A stretch of DNA of 64,000 bases from an uncultured Eubacterium sp. Its GTDB lineage: Bacteria > Bacillota > Clostridia > Lachnospirales > Lachnospiraceae. The position numbers and the translations under genes are program-made. Below the pieces are notes generated by a model. It was given only the letters and a program-made list of their open reading frames with translations. It was not told the origin of the DNA and searched no databases. Every line of letters starts with the position of its first letter. Positions within the stretch are counted from its first letter, which is position 1. Positions 42,852 through 49,672 of the stretch are shown here, in pieces. The stretch lies in contig CAKRKO010000004.1 in assembly GCA_934358495.1 (NCBI GenBank), positions 3,552-67,551 on the forward strand. The letters are read 5' to 3'.

Positions 42852-43130
42852 TTACGACAATAAATCTTTATCCTTTTTCAGCAGCGGCGGCGCGAAAGGA
42901 AACACATCCTGATAGGATTCAATTTCATCATCATTTTGCGGTCCTGATGGAATCAGACCAGTCTGGTCATTTGCAGAAGCAGATTTTCCCAGATAATCAT
43001 AGTCAAAATCATCCGTTTTATCTGCCTGCTCAAACGTGCCGGTAGAAATGGAATCTTTGCTTGGATTGCCATAATTTCGATGACAGTTGGTATCATGTAT
43101 ATTGCTATGTGTATGCGTATTTTTGCTCAT
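42852..43130 (-). CDS. Small hypothetical protein
   Basis: 92 aa from ATG at 43130, which has TGGAGG upstream; a longer reading to 43304 would run through the tandem repeat and is rejected. Not recognised. It is hydrophilic, Asn/His/Asp-rich, with a segment SANDQTGLIPSGP and a C-terminal YQDVFPFAPPLLKK that looks conserved-motif-like. No signal peptide or membrane span. The composition resembles small spore or coat proteins, but nothing proves that. It is isolated, between the palindrome C and the 76-bp tandem repeat. Confidence 0.65.
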   Translation of the reverse strand: MSKNTHTHSNIHDTNCHRNYGNPSKDSISTGTFEQADKTDDFDYDYLGKSASANDQTGLIPSGPQNDDEIESYQDVFPFAPPLLKKDKDLLS

Positions 43131-43210
43131 GTTCAGTCCTCCAGATATAATGTTTAAGTTTGCAATATTAGTATTAGTAGAACGACGGAAATTATACCGG
43201 CATTGGAGAA

Positions 43211-43395
43211 GGACAGTGAGTTTCACAACGTAAAAAGGAGAAGAACGTAGATGAGTGCCGAAAGGCATGGTCTGGGGCCGGAATAAGGACAGCGAGTTTC
43301 GCAACGTAAAAAGGAGAAGAACGTAGATGAGTGCCGAAAGGCATGGTCTGGGGCCGGAATAAGGACAGTGAGTTTCACAACGTAAAAAGGAGAAG
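43211..43395. repeat. 76-bp tandem repeat, about 2.4 copies
   Basis: Units start GGACAG at 43211, 43287 and 43363 (period exactly 76). The first two are complete and the third is cut by the following terminator. Each begins with a small hairpin: GTGA-GTT-TCAC, GCGA-GTT-TCGC and GTGA-GTT-TCAC, with both sides changing together. Confidence 0.9.
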
Positions 43396-43454
43396 AACTC
43401 AGATTAGTGATGAAGGGCGTCTTAGCCCAAAGCACTCATCTGAGTTCTTCTCCT
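43388..43454 (-). terminator. Terminator of the trigger-factor-like gene
   Basis: AGGAGAAGAACTCAGAT (43388-43404) pairs perfectly with ATCTGAGTTCTTCTCCT (43438-43454), with an inner GGGC-GTCTTA-GCCC hairpin. It is immediately downstream of the minus-strand stop. Confidence 0.75.
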
Positions 43455-43455
43455 C

Positions 43456-44400
43456 TTAATCTTCAAAAATCACGCTGTCCAATATGAAGGCCATCGTTTT
43501 ATCCATTGTAAGCTGATCGGCGATATTCTCCACATCTTCCTCTTCCAACGTATTCACGAATTTCTCCGGATCTTCTTCTTCCTCTATCGCAATTGCCCGA
43601 AGCTCTTCAGCCAGATCTTCCGGTGTAATGCTGATCTTTTCAGCTGCAGCGACCGCATGCAGCACACTCTGTGCCTGAATAGCTTCCACAGCTTCCTGCT
43701 CTTTATCCGCATAAATCTCATCTTCGCTGTGACCAGAACGTTTGCAGTAAAGTTCCAGGGGAATCTGATTCATTTCCAGTTCGTCCAGAAAATCATCATA
43801 ATAGATTTGTGTCATTTCTTCTTTCAGATCATCGTCAATCGGAATATCAGAATCGGCAATGATTTTTGCCATCACTTCCCGGGCAAATTTTTCCCGGACA
43901 GAAGTTTCCCGGCGTTCCTGCAGAGTTGCCAGAATTTCATCTTTCCATTCATTCAAAGTTTCATACTCGGAAAAATCTTTTGCAAACTCATCATCAATCG
44001 GTTGGTAGTCCATCAGACGAAGTTTCTTTAATGTTGTGTGGAATACAACGGAATGATTCTGCATGGCACTGATGCGGTAATCAGCCGGGAAAGTAACATC
44101 AATATCAAACGTGTCACCGATATTTTTTCCAACCAGTGCTTCATCGAACTCCGGTAAAAAGGCTTTGGCACCGATGGTCAGTGCAAAGTTTTCTCCATTT
44201 CCGTGTGGAATCGTTTGTCCATGATAGCGGCCTTCAAAATCAAGAATTGCCTGATCTCCGGTCCGTGCGCTGCGATCGTCGATATTTGTGGCAATGGCGT
44301 ATTCTTTCTGTTTCTTTTTTAAAACATTCATGACTTCATGCTCCGTCACCTCAGTGTCTGGTCTGGGCATGCGAATGCCTTTGTATGTTCCTAATCTCAT
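43456..44400 (-). CDS. Trigger-factor-like peptidyl-prolyl isomerase lacking the ribosome-binding domain
   Basis: 314 aa; ATG at 44400 with GAAAGGAAC upstream. Residues about 40-125 form an FKBP domain (GDQAILDFEGRYHGQTIPHG, FLPEFDEALVGKNIGDTFDIDVTFPADY). The remainder is the helical substrate-cradling C-terminal domain of trigger factor (DEFAKDFSEYETLNEWKDEI; YYDDFLDELEMNQIPLELYCKRSG). The N-terminal ribosome-docking domain with the GFRxGxxP motif is absent, and the protein is about 120 residues shorter than Tig. It is therefore a ribosome-independent chaperone/isomerase paralogue, probably cytoplasmic. Monocistronic. Confidence 0.88.
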   Translation of the reverse strand: MRLGTYKGIRMPRPDTEVTEHEVMNVLKKKQKEYAIATNIDDRSARTGDQAILDFEGRYHGQTIPHGNGENFALTIGAKAFLPEFDEALVGKNIGDTFDIDVTFPADYRISAMQNHSVVFHTTLKKLRLMDYQPIDDEFAKDFSEYETLNEWKDEILATLQERRETSVREKFAREVMAKIIADSDIPIDDDLKEEMTQIYYDDFLDELEMNQIPLELYCKRSGHSEDEIYADKEQEAVEAIQAQSVLHAVAAAEKISITPEDLAEELRAIAIEEEEDPEKFVNTLEEEDVENIADQLTMDKTMAFILDSVIFED

Positions 44401-44496
44401 AAGAGTATAGTTCCTTTCATGTTATTATGTTTATAGATATCATAGCACAGAAGTGACGATATCGTATAGAAATATAAAAAAAAATGTTTTTATATA

Positions 44497-44543
44497 TTGA
44501 CAAAATGACTCGTGAGTATTATTGTATTAATCAAGTAATACAA
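44497..44543 (+). promoter_or_regulatory. Promoter and GntR operator of the ABC operon
   Basis: TTGACA (44497-44502), 17 bp, TATTGT (44520-44525). A perfect inverted repeat TTGTATTA-6-TAATACAA (44522-44543) overlaps the -10, placed for autorepression by the YtrA-type regulator encoded next. Confidence 0.75.
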
Positions 44544-44597
44544 CAGTACAATGATACAAAAGATACATGAAATAAAAAGAAAGGGCAGTGGGATGAT

Positions 44598-44975
44598 ATG
44601 GCATGGAATTTTGTAAATGACCGATCGATTTATCTTCAATTGGTCGATATTATTCAAAACAGGATCGCAACCGGCTATTATGTGCCGGGCAGCAAGCTTG
44701 CATCGGTGCGTGATCTCGCCAGTGAGGCAGAGGTAAATCCGAATACGATGCAGAAAGCACTGGCAGAACTGGAACGCATGGGACTGGTTTATTCTCAGAG
44801 AACAAGTGGAAGATTTGTGACAGATGATGAAGGGAGAATTCAGCAAATGAAACGTGAGACAGCACGGGAAACCATACAGACATTTTTACAGCAAATGAAA
44901 AATATGGGTTTTGAAAAAGAAGAAATTATAGATCTGATCCGAGAGGAGAAAGGGGGAGCAAGTCATGAGCAGTAG
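44598..44975 (+). CDS. GntR-family (YtrA subfamily) transcriptional regulator
   Basis: 125 aa. The N-terminal GntR winged helix has IYLQLVDIIQNRIATGYYVPGSKLASVRDLASEAEVNPNTMQKALAELERMGLV, followed by a short C-terminal helix pair only (about 45 residues), the YtrA-type layout. YtrA regulators repress the ABC transporter operon they belong to, often induced by cell-wall antibiotics. The strong palindrome overlapping the -10 upstream is the expected operator. Overlaps the ATPase gene by 11 bp. Confidence 0.93.
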   Translation: MAWNFVNDRSIYLQLVDIIQNRIATGYYVPGSKLASVRDLASEAEVNPNTMQKALAELERMGLVYSQRTSGRFVTDDEGRIQQMKRETARETIQTFLQQMKNMGFEKEEIIDLIREEKGGASHEQ

Positions 44976-45663
44976 ATTAGAGTGCAGAAATCTGACGAAA
45001 GATTATGGAAATGTAATGGCATTGAGTGATGTCAATCTGACACTGGAAAGTGGCAGAATCGTAGGTTTACTTGGCCCGAATGGAAGTGGAAAGACCACGA
45101 TGATTAAACTGGCTAACGGTCTGATTCAGCCCACATCCGGAGAAATATTATTAAACGGTTTAAAACCGGGACCGGAGACAAAATCATTTGTTTCTTATCT
45201 GCCAGATGCAAACTATTTACCGGACTGGATGAACATAGATGGACTGATTGGAATGTTTGCTGATTTTTATACGGACTTTGACCGGGAAAAAGCGAAAGAA
45301 ATGATAAGACAGTTAAACCTTCGTGAAAAAGACAGGTTAAAAACATTATCAAAAGGTAATAAAGAAAAAGTGCAGCTGATTCTGGCTATGAGCCGAAAAG
45401 CAGAGATTTATTTTCTTGATGAGCCGATCGGCGGTGTGGATCCGGCGGCAAGAGATTATATTTTGAATACGATCATCCGAAATTATTCAGAAGATGCACT
45501 GGTTGTAATGTCGACACATTTGATCGCAGATATAGAACGTGTATTGGATGAGGCAGTATTTATCAATCGAGGAAACATTCTTTTTCATCGCAGTGTCGAT
45601 GAAATCCGTGAGACAGAACATAAATCAGTAGATGAGTTGTTCAGGGAGGTATTCAGATGTTAG
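44965..45663 (+). CDS. ABC transporter ATP-binding protein (YtrB-like)
   Basis: 232 aa. Walker A GLLGPNGSGKTTMIKL (about 33-48), a degenerate signature LSKGNKEKVQLIL, Walker B AEIYFLDEPIGGVDP and the switch His in VVMSTHLIADIERV. ATPase of an exporter-type ABC system with the permease encoded next (7-bp overlap). The substrate is unknown; YtrBC-type transporters are linked to envelope stress. Confidence 0.93.
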   Translation: MSSRLECRNLTKDYGNVMALSDVNLTLESGRIVGLLGPNGSGKTTMIKLANGLIQPTSGEILLNGLKPGPETKSFVSYLPDANYLPDWMNIDGLIGMFADFYTDFDREKAKEMIRQLNLREKDRLKTLSKGNKEKVQLILAMSRKAEIYFLDEPIGGVDPAARDYILNTIIRNYSEDALVVMSTHLIADIERVLDEAVFINRGNILFHRSVDEIRETEHKSVDELFREVFRC

Positions 45664-46487
45664 GAAAATTATTGAAATATGAGTTGAAATCGACGAGCAG
45701 AACAATGGGTGTGTTGTACCTGGCATTGCTTGTTGTAGCAGCAGTAGTAGGATTTGTTGCCAGAGGAACCATCTGGGAGGCAACGCAGGGAAATGCTATC
45801 GCAGTTGTGATCAGTGGACTGATCTATACGCTGCTGATCATGGCTTTGTTGATCATAACGATTGTAATGGTTTTGCAGCGTTTTTACAAAAATCTGCTGA
45901 AAGAGGAAGGATATCTGATGCACACGCTTCCGGTTCCGACCTGGATGCTTGTTGCATCAAAAACAATCTGTTCTCTGATCTGGATTTTACTTAGTATTGC
46001 TGTTTTGCTCGCATCTGTATTTGTAATTTTCCTGACGAGTATGATAGGACATGGATTCGCTCTTGTCGATTGGAATGCCCTTCATCTGGGAGATGTATTC
46101 GGATTGTTTCGACAGAACGCAGGAAGCGTGTTTATGACGATTTTGACAGGAATTGTCCAGATTATTCGCACGATTCTGCTGGTTTATACAGCGATGGCGA
46201 TTGGTGCAGCAGCCAAGCGTCATAAAGTATTATACAGTGTGGTGACATTTATTGTAATCCTGATCATCATAGGAATTATAAGTGCTGTAACAAACATGGA
46301 TATGCTCAGCAGTTCGTTTGCAGTAAATGATGCAAATGCCTGCATTTCTGTTGAAGCAGGAGATGGATTGGCTGTTGTGGGGTATATGAAACTTCTGCTG
46401 GGACAGTGTATTAGCGATGCCATTTACAGTGTGGTATTTTTCTTTGTAACAACCTGGTTTTTAAAGAATAAATTAAATTTAGAGTAA
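45657..46487 (+). CDS. ABC transporter permease
   Basis: 276 aa. Six membrane spans (about 17-36, 48-70, 100-125, 160-182, 188-212, 245-268). It is an ABC-2-like permease without large extracellular domain; no functional motif beyond topology. Coupled to the ATPase gene, completing the GntR-ATPase-permease operon. Confidence 0.85.
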   Translation: MLGKLLKYELKSTSRTMGVLYLALLVVAAVVGFVARGTIWEATQGNAIAVVISGLIYTLLIMALLIITIVMVLQRFYKNLLKEEGYLMHTLPVPTWMLVASKTICSLIWILLSIAVLLASVFVIFLTSMIGHGFALVDWNALHLGDVFGLFRQNAGSVFMTILTGIVQIIRTILLVYTAMAIGAAAKRHKVLYSVVTFIVILIIIGIISAVTNMDMLSSSFAVNDANACISVEAGDGLAVVGYMKLLLGQCISDAIYSVVFFFVTTWFLKNKLNLE

Positions 46488-46568
46488 AATCAACATATCC
46501 AGTAGAGCCTATGTTATAATAAAAAAGGGAGCAAAAAAGATTATCGAAAAAAAGGGAGGAAGCACATT

Positions 46569-46883
46569 ATGGTATTAGTAAACACAGATTATATCTCCGG
46601 AAAAGAATTAGAAATGCTTGGAATGGTAAAAGGAAGTACCATCCAGTGCAAAAATATCGGCAGAGACATTGGAGCAAGTTTCAAAAACCTGGTAGGTGGC
46701 GAGATGAAAGCCTATACAGAAATGATGAACGAAGCAAGAGATCTTGCAATCCAGAGAATGGTAGCAGAAGCGGAAGAACTCGGTGCAGATGCAGTTGTAA
46801 ACGTACGTTTCGCAACATCCGCAATCATCCAGGGAGCAGCCGAAGTCATTGCATATGGTACCGCAGTCAAGTTTGCAAACTAG
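46569..46883 (+). CDS. YbjQ/UPF0145 family protein
   Basis: 104 aa; ATG after AGGGAGGAAGCACATT. UPF0145/DUF74 signature: VKGSTIQCKNIGRDIGASFKNLVGGEMKAYTEMMNEARDLAIQRM and ELGADAVVNVRF. These proteins form pentamers, and the family is often called heavy-metal-binding although function is unproven. A TATAAT at 46515-46520 is the likely -10. It ends before a dispersed repeat and a bidirectional terminator shared with degV. Confidence 0.93.
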   Translation: MVLVNTDYISGKELEMLGMVKGSTIQCKNIGRDIGASFKNLVGGEMKAYTEMMNEARDLAIQRMVAEAEELGADAVVNVRFATSAIIQGAAEVIAYGTAVKFAN

Positions 46884-46906
46884 AACTTGCATGCTGTGCG
46901 GTGTTT

Positions 46907-46946
46907 ATGAGCAAGTAGCGAAAGCGGATTGCGAATGTCCGCTTTA
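46907..46946 (+). repeat. 40-bp dispersed hairpin repeat, copy 3
   Basis: ATGAGCAAGTAGCGAAAGCG then GATTGCGAATGTCCGCTTTA; differs from 11521-11560 at one base, and that base makes the AAAGCGGA...TCCGCTTT hairpin perfect. Confidence 0.85.
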
Positions 46947-46992
46947 CAAAATACTTCATGTAGAACTGTTTTAGAAATCAAAGAGTAAATAG

Positions 46993-47060
46993 AAAATTCC
47001 TGTATTTTTCATCAACGCAAGGCGTCTTAGCCTGCGTGATGCAAAATACAGGAATTTTTT
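46993..47060. terminator. Bidirectional terminator between ybjQ and degV
   Basis: AAAATTCCTGTATTTT (46993-47008) pairs perfectly with AAAATACAGGAATTTT (47043-47058), with an inner CATCA/TGATG and GGC-GTCTTA-GCC structure. A- and T-runs on both sides suit both converging genes. Confidence 0.85.
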
Positions 47061-47117
47061 TGTAAAATTAAATTCTGAACATCACAGAATTTTTATCAAA
47101 AACATGCGAAGGAATTA

Positions 47118-47975
47118 TTATTCGCAACATCCGGCCAGACCAATAGCCCCCGGACCACTATGACAGCTGATCACACATCCCGTCATAACATACTCATAAC
47201 TTTCAAATCCAAACCGGATCGCATTCTCTTTCATACGGTCAAGTGCCACCTGAGAAAGTCCTTTGGAGTACATCAGATACAGACATTTTCTGGAAACATC
47301 ATGTTTTGCCAGATATTCTTCCATATATGAATCCACAAATTTTTCGATAGATCCGCGGTATTTCTTGGAAGCCAGGAGCTTTCCATCCACAATTTCAATC
47401 AGTGGTTTCAGACGAAGCAGGGTGGCGCCAAGGTAGGCTGCATTGGATACACGTCCACCGGCTTTCAGGTAATCTAAGTTTCCCGGAATAAAGGAACAGA
47501 ACACTTTCTTGTTCCAGGATTCGATTTCGTCAGCCAGAGCTTTGTAATCAGTTACCGTATCTTTTTTTGCCTGAACGATCTCATAAGCTTTTGCAAGATG
47601 AGCGGTGCAGCCGCCGGATACATTTCTGGTATCAATCAGATAGATGTCATCAAATTCGCGGATGGCGATCTCTGCATTCTGATAAGTAGAAGAAGCCAGA
47701 GAAGAGTAAGCCAGGTGCATGATGACACAATCCGGGTGTTCTGCGCGGATTTCGTTAAAGAAGTCAATGTATTCACCGACATTTACGGCGGAAGTTGTTG
47801 GGATTTTTTTTGTTTCGTTATAGTATTCGTAAACACTGTCTACGCTGATAGTTCCATCGGCATAAGAAGTGCTGTCCATGACAATATGCATTGGAATTAC
47901 TTTTATATCGTATTTTTTTACAAGGTTTTCCGGAAGATCGGAACCACTCTCAGTGGTGATGATAATCTCTCTCAT
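47118..47975 (-). CDS. DegV-family fatty-acid-binding protein
   Basis: 285 aa from the ATG at 47975 (IIITTESGSDLP start of the domain); an extension to 48215 runs through the promoter and is rejected. DegV/FakB proteins bind a fatty acid for phosphorylation by FakA. Visible motifs are TESGSDLPENLVKKYDI, PTTSAVNVGEYIDFF (Ser binding the carboxylate) and AYSSLASSTYQNA, then GGRVSNAAYLGATLLRLKPLIEI. No fakA gene is adjacent. The C-terminus ends in CHSGPGAIGLAGCCE, with a vicinal cysteine pair. Confidence 0.93.
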   Translation of the reverse strand: MREIIITTESGSDLPENLVKKYDIKVIPMHIVMDSTSYADGTISVDSVYEYYNETKKIPTTSAVNVGEYIDFFNEIRAEHPDCVIMHLAYSSLASSTYQNAEIAIREFDDIYLIDTRNVSGGCTAHLAKAYEIVQAKKDTVTDYKALADEIESWNKKVFCSFIPGNLDYLKAGGRVSNAAYLGATLLRLKPLIEIVDGKLLASKKYRGSIEKFVDSYMEEYLAKHDVSRKCLYLMYSKGLSQVALDRMKENAIRFGFESYEYVMTGCVISCHSGPGAIGLAGCCE

Positions 47976-48033
47976 TTCAGTTGTATGCCTTTCTTGTTGT
48001 CTGCAAAAACGACAACATGTAGTATTCAATACC

Positions 48034-48062
48034 AGATTACACCTATGAGAGAATTGTGTCAA
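48034..48062 (-). promoter_or_regulatory. Promoter of degV
   Basis: Minus strand: TTGACA (48062-48057), 17 bp, TAATCT (48039-48034). The leader contains a GTTGTC...GACAAC hairpin. Confidence 0.7.
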
Positions 48063-48470
48063 TAGAAAACAACTGGCAGATAAAGTCGGGGAAGTGGCAA
48101 AATAGAAATGACAACAGAGTTTGAGAAAAATATAAGAACTTTGATGAAACGGATTGGCATGAAAAAATGCATTGGAAAAGGCTACATCAACACTGTTTTC
48201 ACTTACAGATATCAATGTAGCCTTAATAACATATACTCTCCAATGGAATTAACCTCCGTTTTCTTTTGATATGTTTCACTATACAATTTTCTGATTCAAT
48301 TTTTCCTTTGAGCCTTTTCTTTTACGTGTTCAAATCTCATTCAATCATGACCTTTTGATCCGATTCATATCTGAACGTTGCCATCTGAATCTTGATCCTC
48401 TTTTACTATGGTAACTGTCATGTATTCGATTCTGGTATTAGAAAAAACTGCTGATTACTTTAATCTCTGG

Positions 48471-48761
48471 TGGACTGTACCTCCAACTATGTATCGCTCT
48501 AAGATTAAATTAATTCATTTACCTGTCCATTGGTCTATACTCCGTTTCAAGAATTTAAATTATGAAAAGAAAATAACTATTTCATTGGACTATACCTCAT
48601 TTTCAAAAATTTAAATGATGAAAGTTTGAATAACTATTTCATTGGACTGTACCTCTTTCTTTAAAATAAATGAAGTTAAAATTTAAATGTAGATTGGACT
48701 GTACCTCCTATGCTTAGTATCGTTTTGAAGTTAAAATTATGTTTCCGGTGGACTGTACCTC
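48471..48761. repeat. Degenerate six-copy repeat array, period 52-60 bp
   Basis: TGGACTGTACCTC at 48471, 48531 (TGGTCTATACTCC), 48586 (TGGACTATACCTC), 48643, 48695 and 48749. Spacers are AT-rich and partly similar to each other (AATTTAAAT, GAAGTTAAAATT), so this looks like a decayed tandem repeat. No gene is supported in 48063-49079. A stem-loop with AGGCTACAT/ATGTAGCCT arms lies near 48178-48224. Confidence 0.8.
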
Positions 48762-48938
48762 TCTTTCTATAGTTTTGTAAGAACTTGTAAGTTCTTTATT
48801 TGTTGTACTCATAGTAACAGACAATAAACTATTTGTCAATATAAAATTAGAAAAAATATAAAAAAATAAAAAATAAACAGAAATGAATGAAAAATACATT
48901 TGAATTATCAGATAATTACAAACAATAATAGAAGAAAT

Positions 48939-48974
48939 ACGCACCTGACAAAAGACAGCCTTTGCCAGATGCGT
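48939..48974 (-). terminator. Stem-loop downstream of the TSCPD gene
   Basis: ACGCA...CTG...CAAA pairs with TTTG...CAG...TGCGT. It is the probable transcript end for the minus-strand gene at 49080-49337, with a weak T-run. Confidence 0.5.
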
Positions 48975-49079
48975 TGAGATCACAGTTCTTTAGTTGCAAT
49001 GTATTTGCAATGCTTTATATAAAGAACTTTTCGAACAATATCCGATATCGGAAAATGATGCATAATCAGAATATAATTC

Positions 49080-49337
49080 TTATGCATTCTGCGCTTCCAG
49101 GGCAGCGCGACAGGCTTTGGCCAGCTGATCACCGCAGGAAGTCGGGCGTCCGGAACATGAGATGCCGGACAGTTTTTCTTCTACCTGTTCTACGGTCAGT
49201 CCCTGGACCAGTTTTGGAATGGCCTGCAGGTTACCGTTGCATCCACCGGTAAATTTTACATTCTTTACGATGTTTCCATCCAGTTCGACTTCGATCATGG
49301 TAGAGCATGTGCCTCTTGTCTTGTATAAATAACTCAT
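49080..49337 (-). CDS. TSCPD-domain protein (TIGR03905-like)
   Basis: 85 aa; ATG at 49337 after AAAGGAGG. Small cysteine-containing protein of the TSCPD family: TRGTCSTMIEVELDGNIVKNVKFTGGCNGNLQAIPKLVQGL and GRPTSCGDQLAKA. The domain is also found at the C-terminus of some ribonucleotide reductases, where the cysteines may bind zinc. Stand-alone versions are common in anaerobes; function unknown. Confidence 0.92.
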   Translation of the reverse strand: MSYLYKTRGTCSTMIEVELDGNIVKNVKFTGGCNGNLQAIPKLVQGLTVEQVEEKLSGISCSGRPTSCGDQLAKACRAALEAQNA

Positions 49338-49393
49338 GATAAATTCCTCCTTTATGATTTGATCTGCGCTCAGAAACGAAGTGTAGATGTGCA

Positions 49394-49437
49394 GTGATTC
49401 TGAGATGAAGATGTCAGCTTACGCTGACCAGAATCAC
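49394..49437 (+). other. Bulged stem-loop, copy 2 of a recurring structure
   Basis: GTGATTCTG (49394-49402) pairs with CAGAATCAC (49429-49437). The 5' bulge is AGATGAAGAT and the inner stem GTCAGC/GCTGAC. The stem extends by GTGC/GCAC outside a bulged A. Compare 4764-4804. Located 236 bp before secA. Confidence 0.55.
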
Positions 49438-49588
49438 GCACCAAGTCTCGCGTGCGTTCGACTTGAATTAAAAGATTCTGAGCATGCATTTTGCTTCAAG
49501 TGGAAAGTATAGCATACTCGGACAGGTTTTGCACAGGATAATGTATTTCGTTTATAAAAAGTTCACAATTCGTTAACGGTATTTTGTA

Positions 49589-49617
49589 TTGTGCGATATC
49601 TTATTCAGTGGTAAAAT
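49589..49617 (+). promoter_or_regulatory. Promoter of secA
   Basis: TTGTGC (49589-49594), 17 bp, TAAAAT (49612-49617). Confidence 0.55.
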
Positions 49618-49672
49618 ATAGCTTGTGTTTAGCGGTTTTGTCCGCAAAGAAAGAAAGGTACAGGGGAAATAC

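Noticed and set aside
48471..48761. CRISPR array
   Set aside because: The repeated core is only about 13 bp, degenerate, and unevenly spaced; the spacers share sequence with each other, and no cas genes are nearby.
48408..48983. Small ORFs on both strands in the AT-rich desert
   Set aside because: No ribosome sites, frames run through the repeat array, and composition is not protein-like.
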